The translations under genes were made by a program, and so were the position numbers. DNA of 64,000 bases from Candidatus Ruthia magnifica str. Cm (Calyptogena magnifica) (GTDB taxonomy: Bacteria > Pseudomonadota > Gammaproteobacteria > PS1 > Pseudothioglobaceae): contig NC_008610.1 in NCBI RefSeq assembly GCF_000015105.1, positions 310,001-374,000 on the forward strand. Reading direction: 5' to 3'. Positions within the stretch are counted from its first letter, which is position 1. Each line of letters starts with the position of its first letter. Below the pieces are notes generated by a model. That model saw nothing but the letters and a program-made list of their open reading frames with translations, had not been told where the DNA came from and made no database searches. Of this stretch, positions 17,941-29,056 are shown piece after piece.

Positions 17941-18318
17941 ATGTTCGTCCTAAAAATTGTTACCGATTTTGCATCAGCCCATTTACTCAGAGATTATCCA
18001 GGTGATTGTTCACGTCTGCATGGTCATAACTGGAAAGTTGAAATGATGGTTGTTGCTAGAAAATTAAATAGCAATGGTATTACTATTGATTTTCGAGAAA
18101 TTAAAAAACAAACTAAGGTTGTTGTAAAGCTTCTAGATCATCAATATTTGAATGAGATAGCGCCTTTTGATAAACTCAATCCTACCGCAGAAAATATTGC
18201 CAAGTATTTTTTTTATGAAGTGGGTCAACTAATTAATACTAATGATGTCAAGGTCAAGGAAGTGACTATTTGGGAAACATCTAGAGCATCTGTGACTTAT
18301 TACCAAGGAGACTTATGA
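17941..18318 (+). CDS. queD: 6-carboxytetrahydropterin synthase QueD
   Basis: QueD converts dihydroneopterin triphosphate to 6-carboxytetrahydropterin on the way to queuosine tRNA modification. The zinc ligands are visible: His in 'DFASAHLLRDYPGDCSRLHG' and the 'HGHNW' pair, with the catalytic Cys in 'GDCSRLHGHNW'. 'LDHQYLNE' and 'PTAENIA' are also family motifs. I start at the ATG at 17941; an in-frame TTG 18 bp earlier would add MPIFTK without gain. The stop overlaps the folE2 start by 4 bp, and FolE2 makes its precursor. Confidence 0.92.
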   Translation: MFVLKIVTDFASAHLLRDYPGDCSRLHGHNWKVEMMVVARKLNSNGITIDFREIKKQTKVVVKLLDHQYLNEIAPFDKLNPTAENIAKYFFYEVGQLINTNDVKVKEVTIWETSRASVTYYQGDL

Positions 18319-19109
18319 GTGCGATTCATTTACCTGATACACAAAATAGTGCCGATACTCGTCAAATTATCATTGATAAAGTAGGTATTAAAGATATTAC
18401 TCATCCCATTACTTATATTGACTGTGATGGTAATAAAATACCTACAATAGGCATTTTTACCATGACAGTATCCTTATCAGAGCGTGTTAAAGGTACACAC
18501 ATGTCACGCTTTATTGAGATTTTAAACGAAGGTCCTTGTGAATTTAGTGCGCATAATTTTGATAAAATTATTGACAAAGTAAGAAAAAGACTTGAATCAG
18601 ATATTGCACACATTACGCTTAATTTTACTTTCTTTAGGAGGAAAAAAGCCCCATCTTCAGGCGTTGAATCAATGATGGATTATCAAGTGACCTTATATGG
18701 CACGCTAAATAAAGACGAGGTACAAGTAATGATGAAAGTCGTGGTGCCTGTAACCAGTCTATGTCCTTGTTCAAAAAGTATTTCTAAATATGGGGCGCAT
18801 AATCAACGCTCGCACATTACAATTAAGGCTAAAGCAGCTAAAGATAAAACTTTGCACATTGAAGATTTGATTGATTTGGCTGAACGTAAAGCTTCGTGCG
18901 AACTTTATGCTATTCTTAAGCGTGATGATGAAAAAGTAGTGACTGAAAGAGCGTATGATAACCCTGCATTTGTTGAGGACTTAGTACGTGATATTGCAGT
19001 CGATTTAAATGCAGATGATAAAATTAGTTATTATCGTCTTGAATCGGAAAATTTTGAATCGATTCATAATCATTCAGCTTATGCACTTATTGAAAATCAA
19101 AAATGCTAA
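18315..19109 (+). CDS. folE2: GTP cyclohydrolase FolE2 (type IB)
   Basis: FolE2 converts GTP to dihydroneopterin triphosphate, feeding folate and queuosine. Unlike zinc-bound FolE it uses several divalent metals. The 264-residue protein shows 'GTHMSRFIEILNEG' near the N-terminus and 'VTSLCPCSKSISKYGAHNQR' with the active-site Cys, both FolE2 signatures. A ribosome-binding site (AAGGAG) inside the end of queD precedes the ATG. It overlaps queD by 4 bp and the DAHP synthase by 7 bp, so the three genes are almost certainly co-translated. Confidence 0.95.
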   Translation: MSAIHLPDTQNSADTRQIIIDKVGIKDITHPITYIDCDGNKIPTIGIFTMTVSLSERVKGTHMSRFIEILNEGPCEFSAHNFDKIIDKVRKRLESDIAHITLNFTFFRRKKAPSSGVESMMDYQVTLYGTLNKDEVQVMMKVVVPVTSLCPCSKSISKYGAHNQRSHITIKAKAAKDKTLHIEDLIDLAERKASCELYAILKRDDEKVVTERAYDNPAFVEDLVRDIAVDLNADDKISYYRLESENFESIHNHSAYALIENQKC

Positions 19110-20197
19110 AAAAAATCTTAAATAAAATTAGTAACATTCGTATCACGAAGATAGAATCTATTACTCCGCCAATAGGCTTTATTAAAAAATACCCAGTCAA
19201 AAAGCCACAGTCTGATTTTATTATCCACTCAAGAAAAACCATTGCTGATATCATCTCCGGTAAGGATAAGCGTTTATTAGTTGTGGTTGGACCTTGTTCA
19301 ATTCATGATCCAAAAGCTGCTATAGATTACGCGCAACGATTGTTAAAAATAAAGCAAAAATTAGATCAAGATTTATTTATTATTATGCGTGTTTATTTTG
19401 AAAAACCACGTACTACAATTGGCTGGAAAGGGCTTATTTATGACCCTAATTTAGATAATAGTTTTGATATGGAAAAAGGCTTTGATTTAGCTCGAAGTTT
19501 GTTATTAGGTTTGTCAAAAATGGGCATGCCAAGTGCAACAGAATATCTTGATTTAATTACTCCGCAATACATATCTGATTTGATTTCATGGGGAGCAATT
19601 GGTGCACGAACAACCGAAAGCCAAACGCATCGAGAATTGGCATCTGGCCTGTCTTGTCCAGTGGGTTTTAAAAATGGTACAAACGGTAACATCCAAATTG
19701 CCATTGATGCGATTGTATCTGCTTCAAATTCACACATGTTTTGGTCGATTAGCAAAAAAGGCGTGGCAAATCGCTATACTACAACTGGCAATCCAAATTG
19801 CCATATTATTCTTCGTGGTGCTGCAGATGGACCTAACTATAGTAAAGAAAATATTGATAATGCTGCTAAGCAATTGATAAAAGATGGTTTATTAGGTAGA
19901 GTTATGGTTGATTTTTCCCATGCCAATAGTGAAAAAAATTTTAAAAACCAGTTGTTAGTGGGTAATGAAATTGTCAAGCAAGTGAGTTTAGGTTCAGATA
20001 AGATTTTTGGAGTGATGATTGAGTCCAATATTTATGAAGGTGCTCAAGCGGTAGATGAATTAAAATCGTTAGAATATGGAGTTAGTATTACCGATGCTTG
20101 TCTTGGTTGGCAAGATACAGAAAATCTGCTTAAAATATTAGCATCATCAGTTCAAGCAAGAAATACATATTTTTACACTAAAAGCCTTACTTTTTAA
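19103..20197 (+). CDS. aroG: 3-deoxy-7-phosphoheptulonate synthase (DAHP synthase, class I)
   Basis: This enzyme condenses phosphoenolpyruvate with erythrose 4-phosphate, the first step to aromatic amino acids. The 364-residue protein has 'LLVVVGPCSIHDPKAAIDYA' with the metal Cys, 'MRVYFEKPRTTIGWKGLIYD', 'GARTTESQTHRELASGLSCP', and 'VDFSHANSEKN'. It belongs to the AroF/AroG/AroH type; which feedback class cannot be read with certainty, so the symbol is a best fit. It overlaps folE2 by 7 bp. aroB, the next step, is also in this window at 58.4 kb. Confidence 0.93.
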   Translation: MLKKILNKISNIRITKIESITPPIGFIKKYPVKKPQSDFIIHSRKTIADIISGKDKRLLVVVGPCSIHDPKAAIDYAQRLLKIKQKLDQDLFIIMRVYFEKPRTTIGWKGLIYDPNLDNSFDMEKGFDLARSLLLGLSKMGMPSATEYLDLITPQYISDLISWGAIGARTTESQTHRELASGLSCPVGFKNGTNGNIQIAIDAIVSASNSHMFWSISKKGVANRYTTTGNPNCHIILRGAADGPNYSKENIDNAAKQLIKDGLLGRVMVDFSHANSEKNFKNQLLVGNEIVKQVSLGSDKIFGVMIESNIYEGAQAVDELKSLEYGVSITDACLGWQDTENLLKILASSVQARNTYFYTKSLTF

Positions 20198-20298
20198 TGA
20201 AGGATTTATCAAAAGTCTAGGTTTTTGTTTGAAACAAAATTAATATTTGTATTCAAATTAGGTAAAATTAAAGTCAATTTGAATCAAGTTTTTTTATC

Positions 20299-22884
20299 AT
20301 GTCTGAGCATACTGAAAATCCCACTCATTTCAAGCCAAATTTACCGGTAGTTACCATTGAAGATGAGATGCGTAACTCCTATTTGGAATACGCAATGAGT
20401 GTTATTGTTGGACGTGCATTGCCTGATGTTCGAGACGGGCTTAAGCCTGTACATCGTCGCGTACTTTACGCCATGGAGGTTCTGGGTAATGATTATAATA
20501 AGTCTTATAAAAAATCAGCCCGTATTGTTGGTGATGTGATTGGTAAATATCATCCACATGGTGATACTGCTGTGTATGACACTATTGTACGTATGGCGCA
20601 ACCATTTTCAATGCGCAATATTTTAATTGATGGCCAAGGTAACTTTGGCTCAGTTGATGGTGATTCAGCTGCTGCCATGCGCTATACAGAAATTCGCATG
20701 GCCAAACTTTCGCATGAGTTATTGAGGGATTTAGAAAAAAATACCGTTGACTTTATTGACAATTATGACGGTTCAGAATCAGAACCTTTAGTATTGCCAA
20801 CGCGTGTACCTAATCTTTTAGCCAATGGCTCATCAGGCATCGCAGTCGGTATGGCGACTAACATTCCACCTCATAATTTGGGTGAAGTGATTGAGGCTTG
20901 TTTGAAAACCATTGATAATGAAGATATCACTATTGATGAATTGTTGGAAATCATGCCAGGTCCAGATTTTCCAACAGCAGGTATTATTAATGGTGCAAGT
21001 GGTATTCGCCAAGCCTATGAGACTGGTAAAGGTAAAATTTACTTGCGTTCAGTACCCCATATTGAAGGCGAAGGCGAAGACAAGCAAAGTATTGTTGTGA
21101 CCGAATTGCCTTATCAAGTTAATAAAGCCAAACTAATTGGTAAAATTGCAAAACTTGTTAAAGATAAACGCATTGATGGTATCACTGGGCTTCGTGATGA
21201 GTCTGATAAAGATGGTATGCGCATGGTGATTGAGTTACGTCGTGGAGAAGTTCCAGAAGTGATGCTTAATAATTTGTATAAGCTGACTGAAATGCAAACT
21301 GTATTCGGTATTAATATGGTGGCGATTGATAAAGGCATGCCAAAGTTAATGACACTAAAAAACATTCTAGAGGCATTTATTGCTCATAGACGTGATGTAG
21401 TGACTCGTCGCTCTATTTTTGATTTAAACAAAGCCAGAAATCACGCACATTTATTAGAAGGTTTAGCAGTTGCACTGCATAATATTGATGACATTATTGA
21501 ACTGATTAAATCTGCTTCAAACTCGATAGACGCAAAAGAAGTATTAGTGGCTAAAACTTGGCAAGGATCAGTGATTAAAGAGCTGATTGGCGATCGTGAT
21601 ATGGTAATGTTTAAGCCAGAAGATTTGCCAACAGAGTTAGGCTTGCAAATGGATGGTGATTATCAATTATCACAAAAACAAGTACAAGCTATCTTAGATT
21701 TAAAACTTCATCGCTTAACAGGGCTTGAAAAAAACAAGATTTTTGATGAATTTAATGAGCTATTAGAGCGTATTAAATATCTATTGGATATTTTACAAAC
21801 ACCTGAAAGACTCATGCAAGTTATCCGTGAAGAGTTAATAGACATTCAAAGTAACTACGCTAACGCTCGTATGACACAAATTTTAGAACACAAGATTGAT
21901 TTAACGCTTGAGGATTTAATTACCCAAGAGAGACGTGTAGTCACCTTATCTCATGGTGGTTATGTGAAAGCACAATCTTTAAGTGATTATCAAGCTCAGC
22001 GTCGTGGTGGCAAAGGTAAAGTAGCTACTAAAGTAAAAGATGAAGATTTTGTTGATCAGTTATTTATTGCCAATTCTCACGATACAGTTTTGTGCTTTTC
22101 ATCCTTAGGAAAAGTGTATTGGCTTAAGGTTTATGAGTTACCAATGGCATCACGCATTGCACGTGGTAAGCCAATTGTTAACTTATTACCATTAGAAAAA
22201 GAAGAAATCATTAATGCTATTTTGACAGTTTCAAAGTTTGATGAAAATCATTTTGTTTTTATGGTAACTAGTAGTGGTACGTGTAAAAAAACAGTACTCA
22301 CTAACTTCTCAAAACCACGCAAAGGTGGCATTATTGCCATAGAATTAAAAGATAACGACCAACTTATTGGCGTAGAAATTACCTCTGGTGAGCATGATAT
22401 TATGCTATTTTCAGCCAATGGTAAATCCATTCGATTTAAAGAATCAGATGTCCGTGTCGTAGGGCGTACAGCCATTGGCGTACGTGGTATTAAATTAGCA
22501 AATGCTGATAAAGTAGTGTCTCTTATTGTTGTCAATCAAGATAATCCAATTCTAACAACAACTGAAAAAGGTTTTGGTAAACGCACGCGTCTTAATGAAT
22601 ATCGCTCTCAAGCACGAGGTGGTTTAGGTGTTATTTCTATTAAAACCTCAGATAGAAACGGAAAAGTTGTTGGTGCTATTCAGATAACTGATGAAGATGA
22701 GATGATGTTAATTTCCAACAAAGGTACTTTAGTCCGTGCTAGAGCAGTTGATGTTTCTATCATTGGTCGTAATACTCAAGGCGTAACCTTGATTAATATT
22801 ATCAAAGGTGAAAAATTAGTCTCTATTGCAAAAATTGCTGAGATAGAAGACGAGGAATCTGAAGGTGAAAATAGCATAGAATAA
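20299..22884 (+). CDS. gyrA: DNA gyrase subunit A
   Basis: GyrA carries the cutting tyrosine of gyrase, which adds negative supercoils. The 861-residue protein has '[20 protein letters not shown]', '[20 protein letters not shown]', '[20 protein letters not shown]' with the active Tyr, and in the C-terminal pinwheel the GyrA-box 'QRRGGKGK' needed for DNA wrapping. The quinolone-determining region is wild type in pattern (GDTAVYD). It stands alone, 101 bp after the DAHP synthase; parC lies 2.5 kb upstream in the same direction. Confidence 0.98.
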   Translation: MSEHTENPTHFKPNLPVVTIEDEMRNSYLEYAMSVIVGRALPDVRDGLKPVHRRVLYAMEVLGNDYNKSYKKSARIVGDVIGKYHPHGDTAVYDTIVRMAQPFSMRNILIDGQGNFGSVDGDSAAAMRYTEIRMAKLSHELLRDLEKNTVDFIDNYDGSESEPLVLPTRVPNLLANGSSGIAVGMATNIPPHNLGEVIEACLKTIDNEDITIDELLEIMPGPDFPTAGIINGASGIRQAYETGKGKIYLRSVPHIEGEGEDKQSIVVTELPYQVNKAKLIGKIAKLVKDKRIDGITGLRDESDKDGMRMVIELRRGEVPEVMLNNLYKLTEMQTVFGINMVAIDKGMPKLMTLKNILEAFIAHRRDVVTRRSIFDLNKARNHAHLLEGLAVALHNIDDIIELIKSASNSIDAKEVLVAKTWQGSVIKELIGDRDMVMFKPEDLPTELGLQMDGDYQLSQKQVQAILDLKLHRLTGLEKNKIFDEFNELLERIKYLLDILQTPERLMQVIREELIDIQSNYANARMTQILEHKIDLTLEDLITQERRVVTLSHGGYVKAQSLSDYQAQRRGGKGKVATKVKDEDFVDQLFIANSHDTVLCFSSLGKVYWLKVYELPMASRIARGKPIVNLLPLEKEEIINAILTVSKFDENHFVFMVTSSGTCKKTVLTNFSKPRKGGIIAIELKDNDQLIGVEITSGEHDIMLFSANGKSIRFKESDVRVVGRTAIGVRGIKLANADKVVSLIVVNQDNPILTTTEKGFGKRTRLNEYRSQARGGLGVISIKTSDRNGKVVGAIQITDEDEMMLISNKGTLVRARAVDVSIIGRNTQGVTLINIIKGEKLVSIAKIAEIEDEESEGENSIE

Positions 22885-23759
22885 TTATAAAAATAATTTC
22901 TTTGATAAAATCAAAGCACACCTGATTAAGTTTAATTATAGAAATTTTTTGAAAAAAAATTCTATATTCAAGAATTTACTAAAAGTTTATGAACTGTAAC
23001 CTTACCTTATAAACAATATAGATAGCAATTTTTTAGAAATTTTATTTTAAGAATGTAAAATACTGAGCATTAATTGGGCGAAAGTTTGCTAGTGTGGATT
23101 AAGTTCTATGGACTCTATTTTAGTTTAAAAAAATATTTAATAAGCTCATTTTCGTTTTACGTACTTAACCAATTAATCATTACAATTAAAGTGTGTCAAG
23201 CGCGTGATGTTTTGATTTTCGAGAAGCGAATTTTAGTTATGTAAACTTTTCTGATTAAAATTTAATTAATAGTTGATTTGGTAACAATAACTTTGCAGAG
23301 GTTTAATTTAGTCACTAATTATGATATTAATAACATCATTAAAAATGCAAAATTTTGCTGTTATAAAGTAGTTAGATATAGATTTAATGCGCTATTTATA
23401 TTGGTTTGCTTGGTAATTACTGCTTTAACGCTAATTGGAGTTGTGTTAATGATTGATTACAACTTGCAGCTAATTACACAAAAATTGTACACTGGGTTTG
23501 ATTCAGTGGCTAAAAAAATAATTGTACATAACTGCTTTTGCTAGTTTTATGAAATACTGGATGGACTATTGTATCTTTTTTTGGAAAAAAGTTTGATTGT
23601 TACGCTTTTAGTTCTTGTTATTTTAGTGAGACGATATTTAGAAACTGTACGCTATTTTTTTACATTTGGAAAATGTTTAAGGATAATGCTTTAAAAAAAT
23701 GATTCTGGATAAGAGAATTGGCGTTGTGAAAAATTGTATTATTCAAGCAATTTTTTTAA
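22885..23759. other. Gap with possible membrane-protein relic
   Basis: 875 bp between gyrA and prfC. An inverted repeat at about 22937-22966 (TATAGAA arm, T and A runs) may end gyrA transcription. A plus-strand frame of 88 codons from a TTG at 23278 contains one good membrane segment, 'ALFILVCLVITALTLIGVVL', and in another frame further on a second one, 'FLEKSLIVTLLVLVILVRR'. Together they suggest a decayed two-helix membrane protein, but I cannot name its family. No ribosome-binding site precedes the TTG. Confidence 0.35.
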
Positions 23760-25328
23760 TTAATGCTCACGGGTTGCTAAAAAAACTAAGTTAGGGTAGC
23801 GTTCTATGGTTAATTGCAAGTTAACACTGGATGGTGCAAGATAAGCGAGCATACCTCTTGCATCGATAGCAATATTATTACCTGCTTTTATTTTAAGCTG
23901 TTCAATGTCCTTGTCACTACCTGTTACCCAGCGTGCTGTTGCGATGTTAATGGTTTCAAATTGACAATCAACACCGTATTCATGTTTTAAACGGTGTGCT
24001 ACCACGTCAAATTGCAAAATACCAACAGCACCTAAAATTTGTGATGAATTGATAATTGGGTGAAATACTTGGGTCGCACCTTCTTCCGAAAGCTGCTTTA
24101 AGCCTTTTTGCAAGGCTTTGGTTTTAAGCGGGTCTTTAAGTTGAGCACGACGGAAAAGCTCTGGTGAAAAATTTGGAATGCCCTGAAAAGTGAGTTTTTC
24201 GCCTTGGGTAAAGGTGTCTCCAATGCTAATACCCCCATGGTTGTGGATACCAATTATATCGCCAGCGTAAGCCACCTCTGCGAAGGTGCGTTCGTTAGAC
24301 ATGAAAGTCACTGCATTACTAATTTTTATTTGTTTGTTGGTTGATACTTGCAGGACTTTCATGCCCTTTTTGTACTGTCCACTAACGATGCGCATAAAAG
24401 CAAGACGATCATGATGTTTTGGGTTCATATTGGCTTGAATTTTGAAAACAAAGCCAGTCAGTTTGTCCTCATCAGGCTTGACTTCTCGTACATCCGATTC
24501 ACGATTTTTTGGTGTGGGTGCGTACTGTATAAAGCCATCAAGTAAATTTTGAATACCAAAGTTTGAAATGGCTGAACCAAAAAATACTGGAGTTTGTTTA
24601 CCAGCTAGAAACTCATCTAAACTAAATGGCGTGGTTGTCTCGTGAATAAGCTCAATTTCTTCACGTATTTTAAGAATGGTATCTTCACCTAAAATTTCAT
24701 CAAGTTGAGAATTATTAACGTCGTCAATAATAATATATTCACCAATTTTAGAATTCTTCCCAATTTCGCATAAATAAACTTTATCTTCAAGTAGATGTAC
24801 AATGCCTTTAAAATGTTTACCCATACCAATTGGCCAAGTAATAGGTGCACATTCAATATTAAGTACGGTCTCTATTTCATCTAGTAAATCAATTGGTTCT
24901 TTACCTTCTCGATCCAGCTTATTGATAAAAGTTAGAATTGGCGTGTTACGTAAACGACAAACTTCCATGAGCTTAATAGTTCGCATTTCCACACCTTTAG
25001 CAGCGTCAATAACCATGAGAGCTGAATCTACTGCCGTTAGAGTACGATAGGTATCCTCAGAAAAATCCTCATGTCCTGGTGTGTCTAATAAATTAATCAC
25101 ATGATTGTCATATGCAAATTGCATAATGGATGAAGTAATAGAAATTCCTCTTTCTTTTTCCACTTCCATCCAATCAGATGTTGCATGTGTATTGGCTTTG
25201 CGCGCCTTAACACTACCCGCTGTTTTAATTGCACCTGCATACAATAGCAATTTTTCGGTGACTGTGGTTTTGCCGGCATCAGGGTGAGAAATAATCGCAA
25301 AAGTACGGCGTTTGGATATCTCGTTCAT
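23760..25328 (-). CDS. prfC: Peptide chain release factor 3
   Basis: RF3 is a GTPase that recycles RF1 and RF2 from the ribosome after release. The 522-residue protein has G1 '[19 protein letters not shown]', G2/G3 '[13 protein letters not shown]' and '[19 protein letters not shown]', and G4 '[12 protein letters not shown]', all RF3 type. Length is normal. Its start codon shares a base with the stop of the dCMP deaminase gene, making it the last gene of the minus-strand run that begins with the peptidyl-prolyl isomerase. Confidence 0.97.
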   Translation of the reverse strand: MNEISKRRTFAIISHPDAGKTTVTEKLLLYAGAIKTAGSVKARKANTHATSDWMEVEKERGISITSSIMQFAYDNHVINLLDTPGHEDFSEDTYRTLTAVDSALMVIDAAKGVEMRTIKLMEVCRLRNTPILTFINKLDREGKEPIDLLDEIETVLNIECAPITWPIGMGKHFKGIVHLLEDKVYLCEIGKNSKIGEYIIIDDVNNSQLDEILGEDTILKIREEIELIHETTTPFSLDEFLAGKQTPVFFGSAISNFGIQNLLDGFIQYAPTPKNRESDVREVKPDEDKLTGFVFKIQANMNPKHHDRLAFMRIVSGQYKKGMKVLQVSTNKQIKISNAVTFMSNERTFAEVAYAGDIIGIHNHGGISIGDTFTQGEKLTFQGIPNFSPELFRRAQLKDPLKTKALQKGLKQLSEEGATQVFHPIINSSQILGAVGILQFDVVAHRLKHEYGVDCQFETINIATARWVTGSDKDIEQLKIKAGNNIAIDARGMLAYLAPSSVNLQLTIERYPNLVFLATREH

Positions 25329-25774
25329 TAGTCTTTAATCATCAGTTCAATACTAGCTTCAATAAACATTTTTTGTGATAGTCCAACGCTTTGATTCCAA
25401 TTGTCTAACTCTCTTGATTTTTCTATGATCACTTTTTTAATGCCAACTTGAATAATACCTTTGGCACATTCTAAGCAAATAGGCAACCCGTAAACATATA
25501 AAGTTGCTCCATCAAGTGAAGTGCCAGAATAAGTGGCATTATAAATAGCGTTCATTTCTGCATGGACCACAAATTGATATTTGGTTTCTCGATGATTATA
25601 ACGATCATCAGAATCATGAATTCCTCTTGGGAAGCCATTAAATCCTTGGGATAAAACCTCTTTTTTTTGACCTACGGTAATGGCACCGACCTGTGTAGAA
25701 GGATCTTTTGACCAAGTAGAAATTTCTTTTGCTAGTGATAAGTAGCGCTCATCCCATTTGTCTAAAATGTTCAT
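25328..25774 (-). CDS. dCMP deaminase family protein
   Basis: This 148-residue cytidine/deoxycytidylate deaminase has the zinc and catalytic motif '[12 protein letters not shown]' (HAE) and '[12 protein letters not shown]' (PCxxC type, here P-I-C-L-E-C), plus '[20 protein letters not shown]' near the start. Such enzymes turn dCMP into dUMP for dTMP synthesis, the route used when dCTP deaminase is absent. It lies 2 bp after mraY and touches prfC. Substrate is inferred from family. Confidence 0.88.
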   Translation of the reverse strand: MNILDKWDERYLSLAKEISTWSKDPSTQVGAITVGQKKEVLSQGFNGFPRGIHDSDDRYNHRETKYQFVVHAEMNAIYNATYSGTSLDGATLYVYGLPICLECAKGIIQVGIKKVIIEKSRELDNWNQSVGLSQKMFIEASIELMIKD

Positions 25775-25776
25775 AA

Positions 25777-26862
25777 TTAACGTATTTTAATAGATGCCAA
25801 ACTAACTAGCACTAAGATTAAAGTCACCATCCAAAAACGTACGATAATTTTTGGCTCAGACATGCCTTTTTTTTCAAAGTGGTGGTGAAGGGGTGCCATT
25901 AGGAAAATACGTTTTTTATATCGTTTGTAATAACTCACTTGAATAATCACAGATAAAGTCTCAGCGACAAATACACTACCCATAATAAATAGTAAAATTT
26001 CTTGGCGAATTAAAATAGTAATTACTGCCAAAATAGCACCTAAGAACAATGAACCCACATCACCCATAAAAATTTCAGCAGGATAGGTGTTAAACCATAA
26101 AAATCCCAATCCAGCACCAATGAGTGCTGCACAAATAACAAACAATTCTCCAGTGCCTGGCATGAATGGTATATTAAGGTAACTTGAAAAATTATAGTGA
26201 CCACTAAGATAGGCAAAAATAGCCAATGCACCTGATATAAGTATGACTGGCATAATAGCAAGGCCGTCTAAACCGTCAGTTAAATTAACCGCATTAGAAC
26301 TCCCAACAATGACAAAATATGACAATATTAAAAAACCGATAATACCTAATGGCAGCATTGTATCTTTAAAAAACGGGATAAGTAACTGTGTTTGAATAGA
26401 ATCTTGAGAGATCAGCACAATCCAAGTGCTAATCACAATAGCACCCAATGATTGAGTTAGAAATTTTATTGAGAAACTTAAACCATTTGATGATTTATGC
26501 TTAATTTTTATATAATCATCTGTAAAACCAATAGTGCCAAATATAATAGAAGTAACAATAACAATCCATAGGTAGATATTAGACCAATCGCCCCAAATTA
26601 AAACACTAATCATAAATGTAAATAAAATTAGTATGCCACCCATGGTTGGTGTTCCTGCTTTGATTAAATGTGATTTAGGACCGTCAGTTCTGATGATTTG
26701 TCCAATTTGGTATTGTTGTAGTTGATTAATAAAAACACGCCCTAACATAAGGCTAAAAAATAAGGCACTTAGCATGGCAAGTATAGCTCGAACAGTTAAG
26801 TAGTTTAAGACGTTAAATCCAGCATCAAACTGAGCAAGAAAGTTGATTAATTCTAAAAACAT
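25777..26862 (-). CDS. mraY: Phospho-MurNAc-pentapeptide transferase MraY
   Basis: MraY makes lipid I by transferring phospho-MurNAc-pentapeptide to undecaprenyl phosphate in the inner membrane. The 361-residue, ten-helix protein has '[19 protein letters not shown]', the Mg-binding '[18 protein letters not shown]', '[13 protein letters not shown]', '[18 protein letters not shown]' and the C-terminal '[12 protein letters not shown]'. All catalytic Asp and His are present. It is normally within the dcw cluster; here it sits far from ftsI/rsmH, between an isomerase gene (5 bp) and the dCMP deaminase (2 bp), so the cluster is broken up. Confidence 0.97.
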
Positions 26863-26867
26863 AGAGT

Positions 26868-27869
26868 TTATCGAATGTCGTTAATTGATAACAATTCTAA
26901 TTTAAAAATTAGAATAGAGTCTTGCGAGAGATTGCTACGCTTGTTGTCACTATAAATTTGGTTAAGAGAAGCGATGATAATACGTTTTTCATTAAGTGTC
27001 ATTTGCAGTACTTCATCATCAATAAGTTTGATTAAAGCGCCAGATCCTGCAGCGAATTGCAATGGTTTTTCGGCTTTTCGTATACTTGTTCCATCGCTTA
27101 AATCAATTGATAAATTAATCTTAACTAAATCTCCTTTTTTGGGTTGATTGTCTTTACCTATTTGGTTAATTTCAACAAAATATCCTGCTGTCATCAATTT
27201 AGTATTTGGATAGTTTTGGTTGACAAATTTGACTAAGCTTTGTTTTTTATGAGCCAGTTGTTTCTCTTCTTTGCTTGTATATTTTGCATTAGTTGCTTGA
27301 AACGCTGCTTCGTCAGTTTGAAAGTTTTTCGCTTTTTCACCAATACGAATAATATTAACCTTACGAATAAAGTCATCTTGCTTAATACGATTAACCACAT
27401 TCATGCCTTCAACAACACGACCAAAGACGGTATGTTTTCCGTCTAGCCAAGGCGCAGCTTTATAAGTGATAAAAAATTGCGAGCCATTGGTATTGGGGCC
27501 AGAATTTGCCATGGATAAAATACCACCATCATCATGCTTAAGGTCGTCGGTAATTTCATCTATAAATTGATAACCTGGACCACCAGTGCCATTACCTTTT
27601 GGATCACCTCCTTGAACAATAAAATTATCAATTACTCTATGAAATTTTAAGCCATTGTAAAAAGGTTTTCCGATTTGAATATTTGAATGTTTTTTACCTT
27701 GCGCTAAACCCACAAAATTAATCACAGTTAGTGGTGTTTTTTCAAACTCAAATTTGAGAATAATATCTCCTTGATTAGTATGTAAATTGGCATACAAACC
27801 CTCTTCTAATTTGGCTTGTGACGGTAGTGAAATAATCAATGTTAATAGTAAGAATAAGCGATATGTCAT
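26868..27869 (-). CDS. Secreted peptidyl-prolyl isomerase: cyclophilin fused to FKBP domain
   Basis: The 333-residue protein starts with a signal peptide (about residues 1-19, ending SQA). Residues about 25-190 are a cyclophilin: '[19 protein letters not shown]' with the catalytic Arg and Gln, '[20 protein letters not shown]', '[11 protein letters not shown]'. Residues about 225-333 look like an FKBP domain: '[20 protein letters not shown]', then '[20 protein letters not shown]', '[20 protein letters not shown]', '[11 protein letters not shown]', the order and spacing of FKBP strands, though several binding-site aromatics differ. So it probably joins two unrelated isomerase folds. It likely folds exported proteins in the periplasm. 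Confidence 0.85.
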
Positions 27870-27977
27870 ATCAATAATATAGTTGAAAAACTGATCAGAA
27901 AAGATACCAATGAAAAATAATTATGATACCTACAATACGGTAAGATATAGTTTAAATTTATTGTTTCAATAATCTAG

Positions 27978-28220
<243 letters not shown>

Positions 28221-28254
28221 TTGAAAGAATCTACTTTTGATTTATTTATCATAA

Positions 28255-28625
28255 AAACTTGATACACGAGTTAATCAAATAACTTAATCTTTTCTTTATA
28301 AAGCTGCTTAGTTAAAGTTTATAAGTAAGTTTTCTTTCACTTAAATAGTTTAATTCTTTTGTAATTTTACAAAAATCCGAATGATATACTTTAACATAGG
28401 TTTGTTTAAGTAACTGGAAATAACGATGCTTAAACTTGTTATCTTGTGGAAAGACATTAATTAACGCTTCATCTTGATGAGTCGTCATTAAGCCAAATTA
28501 TTGTAAATTGTGAGAATAAGGCTTATATTGAGTAGGTACAAAAAGGCAAGAGTAGTATAAATGCTGTAGCTTAGTGTAAATTATCTGGAAAAAGCAATAT
28601 TAGAAGTGCGTCCTTGTACTAAATC
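28255..28625 (-). pseudogene. Decayed HEPN-domain protein
   Basis: Minus-strand reading with frame changes gives 'LHQATAF..' (one stop within), 'VPTQYKPYSHNLQ', 'MTTHQDEALINVFPQDNKFK', 'HRYFQLLKQTYVKVYHSDFC', 'KITKELNYLSER' and 'KQLYKEKIKLFD'. This follows the HEPN family (LHQAxExxYHALLLVxTxYxPKTHDLxxL, then FELLKxAYVDARYxxxYxIT..EL..L). The 58-codon piece from 28454 to 28278 is still open. HEPN proteins are often RNases paired with a minimal nucleotidyltransferase; I do not see the partner clearly in the remaining 430 bp up to 29056, which hold nothing else I recognise. Confidence 0.65.
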
Positions 28626-29056
28626 TAGTAAAATAAGATGTTTTTTAAAACCAATTACCAAGCTAACATTCATAATTCTAAACCGTCATCTTTTTGTATT
28701 TTTTTGGTTAAAGTGCAAATTATTTTTTAATTTTAAACCATATAGATAATCCTTTGTTTAATATTAGCTGACTTAAAAGGTGATGACAAGAAAAATTCTA
28801 ACTTTATCTTTAATGGCATCTCTCAAATATTAACAATCTATGGTTTATTTATCCATCAACCTCTTCACGAATAACTCGGAGAATTTATTTGCCTTAGGTG
28901 CGTTTATTTGTTGCTAGGAAAGTGAACTACTAGGGAATCTTTTATTTAGTTTTAGATGATGAGGTTCTTTAATTCAACCGATGTGTTGGTGCTCAGTTAG
29001 TATGATTTTTTATTTTCTTCATACCGCTTAAAAGCAAGTATGAAGAAATACAAATA

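Noticed and set aside
23278-23544. 88-codon TTG-start frame after gyrA as a gene
   Set aside because: No ribosome-binding site and the hydrophobic continuation is in another frame; kept only as a possible relic.
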